Below are positions 26,582 to 35,184 of a stretch of DNA of 64,000 nucleotides, in pieces. The DNA is taken from contig NZ_JH651379.1 in the NCBI RefSeq assembly GCF_000260115.1, positions 558,001 through 622,000 of the forward strand, in the 5' to 3' direction. The stretch's first letter is position 1. Every line of letters starts with the position of its first letter. The position numbers and the translations under genes are program-made. The notes under the pieces are model-generated. The model had not been told where the DNA came from. It was given only the letters and a program-made list of their open reading frames with translations, and made no database searches. Source of the stretch: Galbibacter orientalis DSM 19592. GTDB lineage: Bacteria > Bacteroidota > Bacteroidia > Flavobacteriales > Flavobacteriaceae.

Positions 26582-27611
26582 TAAACAAGTTTAACTTCTG
26601 AATCCAAACTGTTTTTCTTTCCAATAAGAAAATATCTAGAAACAAGAACAAAATTGCAGCTGCAATAAACCACTGAAACTGATCTTTAAAATCGGCATAT
26701 TGCTTGGATTCAAATTCAGTTTTATCCATTTTGGTTAACGTATCCGTTACAAAATCAATTACAGATTCGGTATTTGATCCGTTAATATATTCCCCATCTC
26801 CTTCCGAAGCTATTTCTCTTAAAACAGTTTCATTAAGCTGTGTAATTACAACCTCTCCCTGCTGGTCTTTTTTATAAGAATCTATAATTCCATTTATTCT
26901 GATAGGTATCGGACCTCCTTTTTTGGTTCCTACACCAATGGTAAAAATTTTTATCCCTGCTTTTTCAGCTTTTTCTACAGACTCTAATGCCATATCCGAA
27001 TGATCTTCTCCATCGGAAATTAAAAACAAGACCCTATTTGTCTGATCTTGATCGTCATAATACGTAGTTGCCAAATCAATAGCCTCATTTATGGCTGTTC
27101 CTTGAGACGACATCATATCTGTATTCATGCTCTGTAAAAACATTTTCCCTGCCGCATAATCTGTTGTAATTGGCAACTGCGGATACGCCTGTCCCGCATA
27201 TGCAATAATCCCTATCCGATCGCTCGCCAAATTATTTATAATCTCAGAAACTATTCGCTTTGCTTTTTCCAATCTGTTGGGAGCAATATCTTCTGCCTCC
27301 ATACTTTTTGAAACATCAATAGCAAAAACAATATCTACCCCTTCTCTTTTAACTGTTTCAAGCTTTGTGCCAATTTTAGGATTTACCAAAGCAATTGCCA
27401 AACATGCAATTGCTAGCATAATAAACACCAACTTTAGCAACGATTTAAACGTTGATTTGTTTGGACTTAATCTTTCTAATGATACCGCATTGGCAAACTT
27501 TTTCTGAGTTCTTTTTTGCCAAAACTTAAACCCTAAAAAGAGCAATAACAATACTGGAATTAAAACCAGTACGTAGAAATATATTTTTTCGTCTAACTGA
27601 TATATATCCAT
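26556..27611 (-). CDS. batB: BatB: von Willebrand factor A-domain membrane protein
   Basis: The 351 residues comprise two N-terminal membrane helices, a vWA domain with the MIDAS motif DVSKS in VFAIDVSKSMEAEDIAPNRL and a later SDGEDH, and a C-terminal helix near 310-330. vWA domains bind a divalent metal and mediate protein contacts; this one should face the periplasm or the cytoplasm close to the membrane. It is in series with batA (3 bp upstream) and overlaps batC. Confidence 0.92.
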   Translation of the reverse strand: MDIYQLDEKIYFYVLVLIPVLLLLFLGFKFWQKRTQKKFANAVSLERLSPNKSTFKSLLKLVFIMLAIACLAIALVNPKIGTKLETVKREGVDIVFAIDVSKSMEAEDIAPNRLEKAKRIVSEIINNLASDRIGIIAYAGQAYPQLPITTDYAAGKMFLQSMNTDMMSSQGTAINEAIDLATTYYDDQDQTNRVLFLISDGEDHSDMALESVEKAEKAGIKIFTIGVGTKKGGPIPIRINGIIDSYKKDQQGEVVITQLNETVLREIASEGDGEYINGSNTESVIDFVTDTLTKMDKTEFESKQYADFKDQFQWFIAAAILFLFLDIFLLERKTVWIQKLNLFNETKKDEK

Positions 27612-27614
27612 AAC

Positions 27615-28616
27615 TTATACAAAACTTCTAAAAACAGTATATCTCAATAAATATTCCAACATTAAGAGTCCGCATGCTAAAAGTGCAAACATTCTAAACT
27701 CCTCTTCATAATTGTAATATTTAAACTCTTCAATATCGGTTTTTTCTAATTTATTAATCTCTTCGTAAATCTCCGATAGCTTTTCATTATCGGTAGCTCT
27801 AAAATAAACTCCTCCAGTTTTTTCTGCAATATCTTTAAGCAAAGCTTCATCAATTTCTACCTTACTCATTCCATATCTAAAACTTCCATCAGGATTGTAT
27901 GCAATTGGAGACAACGCCATCCCATTACTTCCCAATCCAATGGTATAGGTTTTTATTCCATACTCAATTGCCAAACTTGCAGCAGTTTGCGGCTCTATAA
28001 ATCCAGAGTTATTCACTCCATCGGTTAGTAAGATAATTACTTTGCTTTTAGCCTTGCTATCTTTTAATCTATTTACAGAAGTAGCTAATCCCATTCCTAT
28101 TGCTGTTCCATCCTCTAATTGTCCGTAATTAATATCGTTTAAAGAGCGTAGCACAATAGCTTTATCACTTGTAATAGGGGTTTTAGTAAAACTTTCTGCT
28201 GCATAAACCACCAGCCCAATACGGTCGTTAACACGTTCTTTTATAAAGTCCGCAGCTACTTTTTTTAAGGCAGTTAGTCTGTTTGGTTTTAAATCTCGTG
28301 CTAACATACTTGAAGAAACATCAATTGCCATTACAATATCTATTCCTCGTGTAGTTTTAGTACGTGTTGAAATATCTTCTTTTTGTGGTCTTGCCATTGC
28401 AACAATCAATGCTGATAACGCCAATAATCTTAAAACAAATAACAAAGGTTTTAATTTAGCCAGCATTGAAGGCGCTCCTTTAAAGCCTTTTATACTCGAT
28501 ATTTTTAAAGAAGCTGTTTCTTTTTTTCGTTTAAAAAAATACCAAACAATAGCCACTGGAAGTATTAAAAACAACCAGAAAAATTGTGGATTTGCAAATT
28601 GTATATTTTCAAACAT
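27615..28616 (-). CDS. batA: BatA: von Willebrand factor A-domain membrane protein
   Basis: The 333 residues have the BatA layout: an N-terminal helix (FFWLFLILPVAIVWYFF), a second helix near 60-80, a vWA domain with MIDAS DVSSS in MAIDVSSSMLARDLKPNRL and LLTDGVNNSG, and a final helix near the C-terminus. It is a paralogue of the neighbouring BatB, and the two probably form the core of the Bat complex. It starts 2 bp after the preceding BatD-like gene ends. Confidence 0.93.
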   Translation of the reverse strand: MFENIQFANPQFFWLFLILPVAIVWYFFKRKKETASLKISSIKGFKGAPSMLAKLKPLLFVLRLLALSALIVAMARPQKEDISTRTKTTRGIDIVMAIDVSSSMLARDLKPNRLTALKKVAADFIKERVNDRIGLVVYAAESFTKTPITSDKAIVLRSLNDINYGQLEDGTAIGMGLATSVNRLKDSKAKSKVIILLTDGVNNSGFIEPQTAASLAIEYGIKTYTIGLGSNGMALSPIAYNPDGSFRYGMSKVEIDEALLKDIAEKTGGVYFRATDNEKLSEIYEEINKLEKTDIEEFKYYNYEEEFRMFALLACGLLMLEYLLRYTVFRSFV

Positions 28617-28618
28617 AA

Positions 28619-30289
28619 TTAGCTTTCTGTTTTAAAATCTATAGAATTGGTAATTTTCTCAACAATCTGTTCTGCATAAAGATCATCTTTAGGATACACC
28701 ATAATTAGCTGCTGAAACCCTCCATTTTGCACAAAACTGAGAATAACATACGCTGCTTCTCTAGTTTTTTTACTTTCTGGGCTGTCTATTTCCAGTGTAC
28801 CAAATACTTTATTCCCTTTCTTTCCTGTTGGTGTAACTACCTCATCTTGTTTTACAACCATATTTTTAGCTCCCGCTTCTTCCACTTTTGCCAAAGCAGC
28901 ATCTATTGCTTTTTTAGCATCAAAATCGGCTTCCTTTTTATAAGTAGAAATGGTAGCTTGAATATAAAAATTACTTTGCAAGCCTCCATATTCAAAGACC
29001 TGATAACTATTTGTTCCAGCGCCTTCTATACTTTTCGGGATTTTATTATTTCGTTTAAGCACTTTTGGAGTTTCTAAATAAATAGCTGGAAATCCATAAG
29101 AACTTCCTACCCATTGCTCCTCTAATAAAGATTTTGTTGGGTGACCAAAAACAGAATCCTTTACATTACTAAAGCCATATTTGTAGGTAAAAATTCCAGC
29201 CACAATAATTAAAACTCCAATTCCAGCCGCAATTGCATATTTAATTTGCTGTTGCTTCTTTTTACGTTTAAAATTGGCTACATATTCTTCTTGCTCCATT
29301 AGCTCTTCCTCTGTTGGTTCTGGAAGCGCTTCTTTAGTTTTAACAACTATTTGTTCTATTGATTTTCTATCGCGATCAATAGCAGAATTTTCTGGAGTGT
29401 TTTTTGCAAATTTTACTAAATCGGCTGTTTGAAGTACATTTTTAAACTGACTAATAGTATCGTTATCTATTTTTAAACTTCCAGCATCTCTAAGCATTTC
29501 CATTTTGGTAATTAATTCGTCGGTGGTGCTTTCTAAAGCCGAAATATGTACATCTTCTTCTAAATAAGAACGTACAATATTTGTCAATTCAGAATAGTAT
29601 TCTTTGTATTCAGACTGAATTAGATATTTTGATTCGTCTAGTTTTTTTAATTCAGCAATGGCACGATCGTATGGCGGAAGCAATGCTATTTTTTCTTCTT
29701 GTGTTAATGGTTTTTTTCTGAAAACAAACCAATATAATAAGCCTCCTACAATAGCAGCAATAACAAGTCCTCCTAACACCCATTTCCACCAATCACCAAA
29801 TGGTTTTTCTACCTGCGCTAAGCCTTTAATGTCGTACATTTTTTGCTTAGTAGTATCTACCACAACTGTATTTACTTCAATCTTTAAAGAATCTGTAAAA
29901 TAAGGCTTATTGTTAATCATTACCTGTTGACGCGGTAGGGTATAGGTCCCAGAATCAAATTGCGTTAATGCATATTTTTTTATTAAGTTGAATCTATCTT
30001 GATTGATTAGCGTATCTGTAGGCAAAGCTTCTACTACTTCTAGCGGCATAAAAGTCTGTCCTTCTGGAAAAATTACCTGCGAAGTTGTATCTGCTTCAAC
30101 TTCAAATGTAAAATGAATTTGCTCTCCAATTTTTATAGAAGTAGAATCTACCGAAGATTTTACCTGAGGGGTAGACTGTGCAAAAGCAATACAGGATAGG
30201 CAATAGAATACAAGCAACAAAATGCTCGACTTTTTGTTAAGCAACCTATTAAACGTATTCTTAAATATTAAATTAATCATTTTTTTCAA
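28619..30289 (-). CDS. BatD-like membrane protein of the Bat operon
   Basis: The 556 residues show a signal peptide ending CIAFAQ, a beta-rich exported part (STPQVKSSVDSTSIKIGEQI), a helix near 170-190 (WWKWVLGGLVIAAIVGGLLY), and a helical cytoplasmic part containing YYSELTNIVRSYLEEDVHIS, which is typical of proteins in this operon slot. A second helix lies near 350-370, followed by a beta-rich C-terminal domain. It sits between DUF58 and batA as in other Bacteroidota. Its own activity is unknown. Confidence 0.75.
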   Translation of the reverse strand: MKKMINLIFKNTFNRLLNKKSSILLLVFYCLSCIAFAQSTPQVKSSVDSTSIKIGEQIHFTFEVEADTTSQVIFPEGQTFMPLEVVEALPTDTLINQDRFNLIKKYALTQFDSGTYTLPRQQVMINNKPYFTDSLKIEVNTVVVDTTKQKMYDIKGLAQVEKPFGDWWKWVLGGLVIAAIVGGLLYWFVFRKKPLTQEEKIALLPPYDRAIAELKKLDESKYLIQSEYKEYYSELTNIVRSYLEEDVHISALESTTDELITKMEMLRDAGSLKIDNDTISQFKNVLQTADLVKFAKNTPENSAIDRDRKSIEQIVVKTKEALPEPTEEELMEQEEYVANFKRKKKQQQIKYAIAAGIGVLIIVAGIFTYKYGFSNVKDSVFGHPTKSLLEEQWVGSSYGFPAIYLETPKVLKRNNKIPKSIEGAGTNSYQVFEYGGLQSNFYIQATISTYKKEADFDAKKAIDAALAKVEEAGAKNMVVKQDEVVTPTGKKGNKVFGTLEIDSPESKKTREAAYVILSFVQNGGFQQLIMVYPKDDLYAEQIVEKITNSIDFKTES

Positions 30290-30312
30290 ATTTCCTGATA
30301 GTAAGATTTGGC

Positions 30313-31179
30313 TTATCCTCTTCGTTTAAAATATCCTAATAATTTTTTTACATAACTCTCATCAATCCGACTACTAATTACGCCTGCTCCACTTTTTGTA
30401 AATACCGTTTGGTAATAATTTACACGATCTAAATAATATTTGGCATATTGATTTCTAACAGTTTTAGATTTTGTATTTACCAACATAAGCTCGCCAGTTT
30501 CGGCATCTTCCATTTGTACAAAACCAATATTAGGAATGCTTTCTTCTTTTTCGTCGTAAATTCTAATTCCTGTAATATCGTGTTTATTGGCGGCTATTTT
30601 AAGTGCATGCTCATATTTATCTGACATAAAATCGGACAGTACAAAAGCAATTACTTTTTTCTTACTAACACTCGACATGAATTTAAGCGCTCCATTAATA
30701 TCTGTGTTTTTATTTTTTGGCTGAAATTCTATCAACTCTCTAATAATTCTCAACACATGAAACCTTCCTTTTTTTGGAGGAATGTATAATTCTATTTGGT
30801 CTGAGAATAATATCAATCCAATCTTATCGTTATTCTGCATAGCAGAAAATGCCAAGGTGGCCGAAATTTCTGTAATGATATCTTTTTTGAATTGATCTGT
30901 AGTTCCAAAAAGTTCCGACCCAGAAACATCCACCATAAGCATCATGGTGAGTTCTCGTTCTTCTTCAAAAACTTTAATAAAAGGCTCGTTATAACGCGCA
31001 GTTACATTCCAATCGATATTTCTTACGTCATCTCCAAATTGATAACTCCGCACCTCGCTAAATGTCATTCCACGACCTTTAAAAGTAGAATGATATTCTC
31101 CTCCAAAAATATGGTCGCTCAACCGACGCGTTTTAATCTCTATTTTCCTAACCTTCTTTAGTAGCTCTTTAGTATCCAT
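30313..31179 (-). CDS. DUF58 protein of the MoxR-Bat operon
   Basis: At 288 residues this carries the DUF58 signature GRGMTFSEVRSYQFGDDVRN and IDWNVTARYNEPFIKVFEEE, followed by a vWA-like fold with MLMVDVSGSELFG. It has no membrane helix, so it should be cytoplasmic. DUF58 proteins accompany MoxR ATPases and probably act as their adaptors or substrates. It lies 152 bp downstream of moxR, with a repeat copy in between. Confidence 0.9.
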   Translation of the reverse strand: MDTKELLKKVRKIEIKTRRLSDHIFGGEYHSTFKGRGMTFSEVRSYQFGDDVRNIDWNVTARYNEPFIKVFEEERELTMMLMVDVSGSELFGTTDQFKKDIITEISATLAFSAMQNNDKIGLILFSDQIELYIPPKKGRFHVLRIIRELIEFQPKNKNTDINGALKFMSSVSKKKVIAFVLSDFMSDKYEHALKIAANKHDITGIRIYDEKEESIPNIGFVQMEDAETGELMLVNTKSKTVRNQYAKYYLDRVNYYQTVFTKSGAGVISSRIDESYVKKLLGYFKRRG

Positions 31180-31195
31180 TTTTCGATTTAAAAAT

Positions 31196-31280
31196 CAACT
31201 ACCTCGAGGCAAGCCAACGAAGTATTTAAACGAAACAAATTTAACTTATTTCGACGCTGAGCGTCGGGATTTGAAATCTT
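31196..31280. repeat. Dispersed intergenic repeat copy within the moxR-DUF58 gap
   Basis: AATCAACTACCTCGAGGCAA, GCCAACGAAGTATT, ATTTAACTTATTTCGACG follow in the same order as the copy at 34001. CGACGCTGAGCGTCG here is a perfect small hairpin. The copy lies inside what is probably one operon. Confidence 0.6.
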
Positions 31281-31331
31281 TAATTCGCAACAATCATTCA
31301 TTGCAAATCATTATTAGCTATTCCCAAAATC

Positions 31332-32333
31332 CTATGGAACCTCTATTTCGTTTACGATCTTGTTAATAATTTCCTCAGAAGTAATACTTTCCGCTTCCGC
31401 TTCATAAGTAATTCCAACTCTATGACGGAGTACATCGTGTACAACGGCTCTTACGTCTTCTGGAATTACATACCCTCTACGCTTAATAAATGCATAACAT
31501 TTTGCAGCCATTGCCAAGTTGATACTTCCCCTTGGAGATGCTCCAAAACTAATAAGTGGTTTTAAATCTGATAAATTATATTTCTCTGGATAACGTGTTG
31601 CGAAGATGATATCCAATATATATTTTTCAATTTTTTCATCCATATAAACCTCTCTTACCGAAGCTTGCGCTCTTAATATTTGGTCTATAGAAACTACTTG
31701 ATTTACTTTATTGAATTCTCCCTTTAAATTAGCACGAATAATAAGTTGCTCTTCGTCTAATTTTGGGTAATTAATAACTGTTTTCAGCATAAAACGGTCA
31801 ACCTGTGCTTCTGGCAATGGGTAAGTTCCTTCTTGCTCCACAGGGTTTTGAGTAGCCATTACTAAAAAAGGTTTGTCTAAAATAAAAGTCTCATCTCCAA
31901 TAGTAACTTGCTTTTCTTGCATTGCCTCTAGCAAAGCAGACTGTACTTTTGCTGGTGCACGGTTAATCTCATCTGCCAATACAAAGTTTGCAAAAATTGG
32001 ACCTTTCTTAATAGAAAAATCATTATCCTTCATATTGTAAATAAGTGTTCCCACCACATCGGCAGGTAATAAATCGGGAGTAAATTGCACCCTGCTAAAA
32101 CTTCCATGCACTGCTTTTGCAAGTGTATTAATTGCTAAAGTTTTTGCTAATCCAGGAACTCCTTCTAATAAAATATGTCCTTGACCTAAAAGACCAATCA
32201 ACAATCTTTCTACCATGTGTTTTTGACCAACAATAACCTTGTTCATTTCCAAGGTTAATACATCGATAAAAGCACTTTCTTTTTCAATTTTTTCGTTAAT
32301 AGCGTTAATATCCAACGTAGTATTTTGCTCCAT
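31332..32333 (-). CDS. MoxR-family AAA+ ATPase
   Basis: The 333 residues show Walker A in ILLEGVPGLAKTLAINTLA, Walker B in FVLADEINRAPAKVQSALLE, sensor 1 MATQNPVEQEGTYPLPEAQ, and the arginine finger region DRFMLK. It is a cytoplasmic AAA+ protein of the MoxR type, which act as chaperones in assembling vWA-domain complexes. As first gene of the moxR-DUF58-bat series, it likely serves BatA and BatB. Confidence 0.94.
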   Translation of the reverse strand: MEQNTTLDINAINEKIEKESAFIDVLTLEMNKVIVGQKHMVERLLIGLLGQGHILLEGVPGLAKTLAINTLAKAVHGSFSRVQFTPDLLPADVVGTLIYNMKDNDFSIKKGPIFANFVLADEINRAPAKVQSALLEAMQEKQVTIGDETFILDKPFLVMATQNPVEQEGTYPLPEAQVDRFMLKTVINYPKLDEEQLIIRANLKGEFNKVNQVVSIDQILRAQASVREVYMDEKIEKYILDIIFATRYPEKYNLSDLKPLISFGASPRGSINLAMAAKCYAFIKRRGYVIPEDVRAVVHDVLRHRVGITYEAEAESITSEEIINKIVNEIEVP

Positions 32334-32431
32334 TTATGTTAATTTTTTGAGGCATCAATATAACACCATCTATATTAGGACGCAAATTGAAAATTTATTT
32401 AGACTGTGGCTGTTAACAATAGGTTAAAAAA

Positions 32432-32464
32432 TTAAGAGTAGTCTAAAGATTAGACTACTCTTAA
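32432..32464 (-). terminator. Strong intrinsic terminator
   Basis: A perfect 15-bp stem (TTAAGAGTAGTCTAA with TTAGACTACTCTTAA) and a 3-nt loop, followed on the minus strand by TTTTTT. It is 22 bp downstream of the DUF4382 lipoprotein stop. Confidence 0.85.
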
Positions 32465-32485
32465 TATATTTTTATGGATTTTTAA

Positions 32486-33562
32486 CTATTCTAAGGTAAT
32501 ATCGCCTAAAGCAGTAGCTTCTCCGTCTACAACTTCTACAGCTGTAATCTCCTTAATGTTAAAAGCAGAACCTTCTGCTGGTGTTAGTGTTAAAACATAT
32601 GTACCAGTAGGAACCCCTTCTAGTGTAAACACTCCTTCTGCATTTGTATCAGCAGAAACAATTTCTTCATCTACCACAATAGATGCTGTAACTGTAGCAT
32701 CGGCATTTACAACTGTTCCTGAAATACTTCCCCCAGAAATTTGCATTAATTCAATAGCTCCAATATCTGCAACTTCTCCATTTTCTACTGCTACCTCTTC
32801 CACTGTTGCTTCGGCATAACCAGAAGCCTCATCTGGAGTTAGCATAACGTTATACGTTCCAGCAGGAACTCCGTTTAAAACAAAAATTCCTTCCTCGTTT
32901 GTATAGGTTGAAATAGTATCTTGATCTGCAACCACCCAAGCCAATGTCTGGAAATCTACTGGGGTAACAGCTCCCATAATTCTCCCTGAATTAACTACTG
33001 TACTTGCATTAATTACAGGTTTTAAAATAATATTATCTGAATTCCCAGCGTCAACAATCGACTTATCTGCATCAAAGTCAAGAATTAATTCATACGTATA
33101 ACCGCCTTCTAATTCTGTATCTTCAAGCTTTATTTTTAATCCAGATTGTTGTGCGCTTGGAGTTTTTAAAGGGAACTCCTCTCCATCAATTACAACCGTA
33201 TTATTATCTCCTAAAACAAGTCTAATTTGCTCTACTTCTCCAGCAGGAATTTCGTTATCTGCAAGTACAACACTTGCTCCTCCTGTTAACTCTAATAAGT
33301 CATAAACTCCAGCGTTTATTTCTCCTATAGTTTCCCAACCACCTTCTTCATCGTCGGTTCGGTTAATCATAACATCTTGAATGTCAACATTTACCTTCTC
33401 ATAATCTCCAGGGGCATCTACTAATTTAACAGTTACTTTAGCCATATCCGAAGAAGGTACCTCGCTACCATTATTGTCGTCGTCGCTACAACTTGCAGCT
33501 ACAAATAAAACTGCAAAAGCCATTAATATTCTTTGCGATAATTTTTTAAGATTTTTCATCAT
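32486..33562 (-). CDS. DUF4382 lipoprotein with two carboxypeptidase-regulatory-like repeats
   Basis: The 358 residues comprise a lipoprotein signal ending VAASCSDDDNN (Cys about 25), then DUF4382 (about 38-190, opening AKVTVKLVDAPGDYEKVNVD). Two homologous beta-sandwich repeats follow at about 190-275 and 278-358, each with the EGvF.L.GVPtGTY pattern. The protein is strongly acidic. It is probably surface or outer-membrane attached with a structural or binding role; no catalytic motif is visible. It stands alone with its own terminator. Confidence 0.82.
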   Translation of the reverse strand: MMKNLKKLSQRILMAFAVLFVAASCSDDDNNGSEVPSSDMAKVTVKLVDAPGDYEKVNVDIQDVMINRTDDEEGGWETIGEINAGVYDLLELTGGASVVLADNEIPAGEVEQIRLVLGDNNTVVIDGEEFPLKTPSAQQSGLKIKLEDTELEGGYTYELILDFDADKSIVDAGNSDNIILKPVINASTVVNSGRIMGAVTPVDFQTLAWVVADQDTISTYTNEEGIFVLNGVPAGTYNVMLTPDEASGYAEATVEEVAVENGEVADIGAIELMQISGGSISGTVVNADATVTASIVVDEEIVSADTNAEGVFTLEGVPTGTYVLTLTPAEGSAFNIKEITAVEVVDGEATALGDITLE

Positions 33563-33730
33563 TGGGTTTGTTTATTCTTAATTTTTAATTCCTAAAACCT
33601 CTTGCGCAAGCGGTCTCTTTTTTATTTACGCCTGTAAAAGAAACTATAGATGTTAATAAATGTTAATATTGTAAAACTGTTTTATTGTGCAAAAACTTCA
33701 CTTTTTTACTGAAGTAAATTTTAAGCTGCA

Positions 33731-33835
33731 ATTAACTACCTCGAGGTATTCAAAGAAAAAATATTTGACTCATTTCGATGCAGATCACTTTATCAAACAT
33801 AGACAGGCTTTAGCGGAATCAAATCTTGATTATTA
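33731..33835. repeat. Dispersed intergenic repeat copy
   Basis: ATTAACTACCTCGAGGTATT then CATTTCGATGCAGATCACTT and ACAGGCTTTAGCGGAATCAA. The middle of the ACCTCG hairpin is deleted relative to the copy at 34001. Confidence 0.6.
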
Positions 33836-33929
33836 AGTAAAAACTGTTGAAACTTTATAATTCCTAACTACATTTTTTACACACGGATATTTTATGTTTA
33901 TTTTTAACTTCTGAAACTTCTTGTAGAGG

Positions 33930-33985
33930 GATTTATTATAACTGAAGTAATCACCTCCAAAAAAGAAATAAGCGAAGGTTTATTG
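33930..33985. repeat. Dispersed intergenic repeat, partial copy
   Basis: GAGGGATTTATTATAACTGA then AATCACCTCCAAAAAAG, parallel to the partial copy at 1688-1750. Confidence 0.45.
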
Positions 33986-34000
33986 GAATAATGATTCTTT

Positions 34001-34132
34001 AATCAACTACCTCGAGGCAAGCCTACGAGGTGTTCAAAAGAAAATAATTTAACCCATTTCGACGTAAAGCCCTTCGATAAACTCAGGACAGGCTCTGGGG
34101 AATAAAACCCTCAATGAGGGATTTAATTATAA
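34001..34132. repeat. Dispersed intergenic repeat, best-preserved copy
   Basis: In order: a hairpin ACCTCGAGGCAAGCCTACGA-GGT (34009-34031, one bulged A), CATTTCGACGTAAAGCCCTT, CGATAAACTCAGGACAGGCT and a second hairpin CCCTCAATGAGGG. It can serve as the reference for the family. Confidence 0.7.
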
Positions 34133-34172
34133 AAGATATTGAAAATTAAATGTTTAATTTAAATTTATTGAT

Positions 34173-34931
34173 GTGAAAGATAAAATTGCACTTATAACAG
34201 GAGCTACAAGCGGAATAGGAGAAGCCACAGCAAAATTATTTGCTAACCATGGAATCCATTTAATTCTATGTGGAAGAAGAGAGGAACGTTTGGAAAAACT
34301 TAAACAAGAGCTTTCTTCAAAAGTAAAAGTCCATACCCTGAAGTTTGATATCCGAAACAAAGAGCATGTTTTTGAAGCTATTAAAAGTATTCCTTCAGCA
34401 TTTAAAAAAATAGATATTTTAATAAACAATGCAGGAAATGCGCACGGACTATCCCCTATTGACAAAGGAGAAATTTCCGACTGGGAAGCTATGATAGATA
34501 TTAATGTAAAAGGACTTTTATATGTTTCTAAAGCTATTGTCCCTACTATGGTGGGGCAAAAATCTGGACACATTATTAATATTGGCTCTACAGCCGGAAA
34601 AGAAGTATACCCAAATGGAAATGTATATTGCGCTAGTAAACATGCCGTAGATGCTATTAACCAAGGAATGCGAATTGATTTGCATGCGCATGGAATTCGT
34701 GTTGGCGCTATCAATCCAGGGTTGGTAGAAACAGAGTTTAGCCAAGTACGCTTTAAAGGAGATACCGAAAAAGCTGATGCGGTTTATAAAGGATTCTCTC
34801 CACTAAAGCCAGAAGATATTGCAGATATTATCTACTTTACTGTTTCTAGACCAGCACATGTTAATATTGCCGACCTTATTGTAATGCCAAGCGACCAAGC
34901 TACAAGTACAATTGTAAATAAAAATAATTAG
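34173..34931 (+). CDS. Short-chain dehydrogenase/reductase (YdfG-like)
   Basis: The 252 residues open with the nucleotide-binding motif ALITGATSGIGEATAKLF. They continue with DILINNAGNAHG, INIGSTAG holding the catalytic Ser, and YCASK holding Tyr and Lys. The closest type is YdfG (3-hydroxy acid/serine dehydrogenase). It is NADP(H)-dependent by family; the RR in CGRREERLE after beta-2 favours NADPH. The start is GTG (34173); an overlapping ATG two bases upstream runs straight into TGA. Neighbours give no functional hint. Confidence 0.88.
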   Translation: MKDKIALITGATSGIGEATAKLFANHGIHLILCGRREERLEKLKQELSSKVKVHTLKFDIRNKEHVFEAIKSIPSAFKKIDILINNAGNAHGLSPIDKGEISDWEAMIDINVKGLLYVSKAIVPTMVGQKSGHIINIGSTAGKEVYPNGNVYCASKHAVDAINQGMRIDLHAHGIRVGAINPGLVETEFSQVRFKGDTEKADAVYKGFSPLKPEDIADIIYFTVSRPAHVNIADLIVMPSDQATSTIVNKNN

Positions 34932-35023
34932 ACCTTCTAAGACAACACAATAACCATTATGTCTTGATCCACTAAAATAAAATCCGCCAACTAGGGCAAA
35001 TACAAAAGCATTCAGACAAAAAA

Positions 35024-35107
35024 AACTTTAATCCATTTCGATGTAGAACACTTCGATATACTCAGAACAGGCTCTGGGAATTAAACCCTTGATGAAGGAT
35101 TTAAAAA
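35024..35107. repeat. Dispersed intergenic repeat copy
   Basis: ATCCATTTCGATGTAGAACA, CTTCGATATACTCAGAACAG, GCTCTGGGAATTAAACCCTT, GATGAAGG. It closely resembles the copy at 36421-36522 and lies just upstream of the AlbA-domain gene. Confidence 0.65.
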
Positions 35108-35184
35108 CTAAAAGAGTTATCCGCTTTTAGTTTATAAATCTACTTTATATCTTTAATGTCAAACAATTAAGGATACCTTGTCGG

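Larger units (their letters stand above)
33563..34172. other. Gene-free stretch filled with repeats
   Basis: About 610 bp between divergent transcription units. No credible ORF. At least three members of the dispersed repeat family occur in tandem (33731-33835, 33930-33985, 34001-34132), listed separately. Confidence 0.6.

Noticed and set aside
34154-34714. A 186-codon minus-strand frame opposite the SDR gene.
   Set aside because: The plus-strand SDR has all catalytic motifs and explains this DNA fully.
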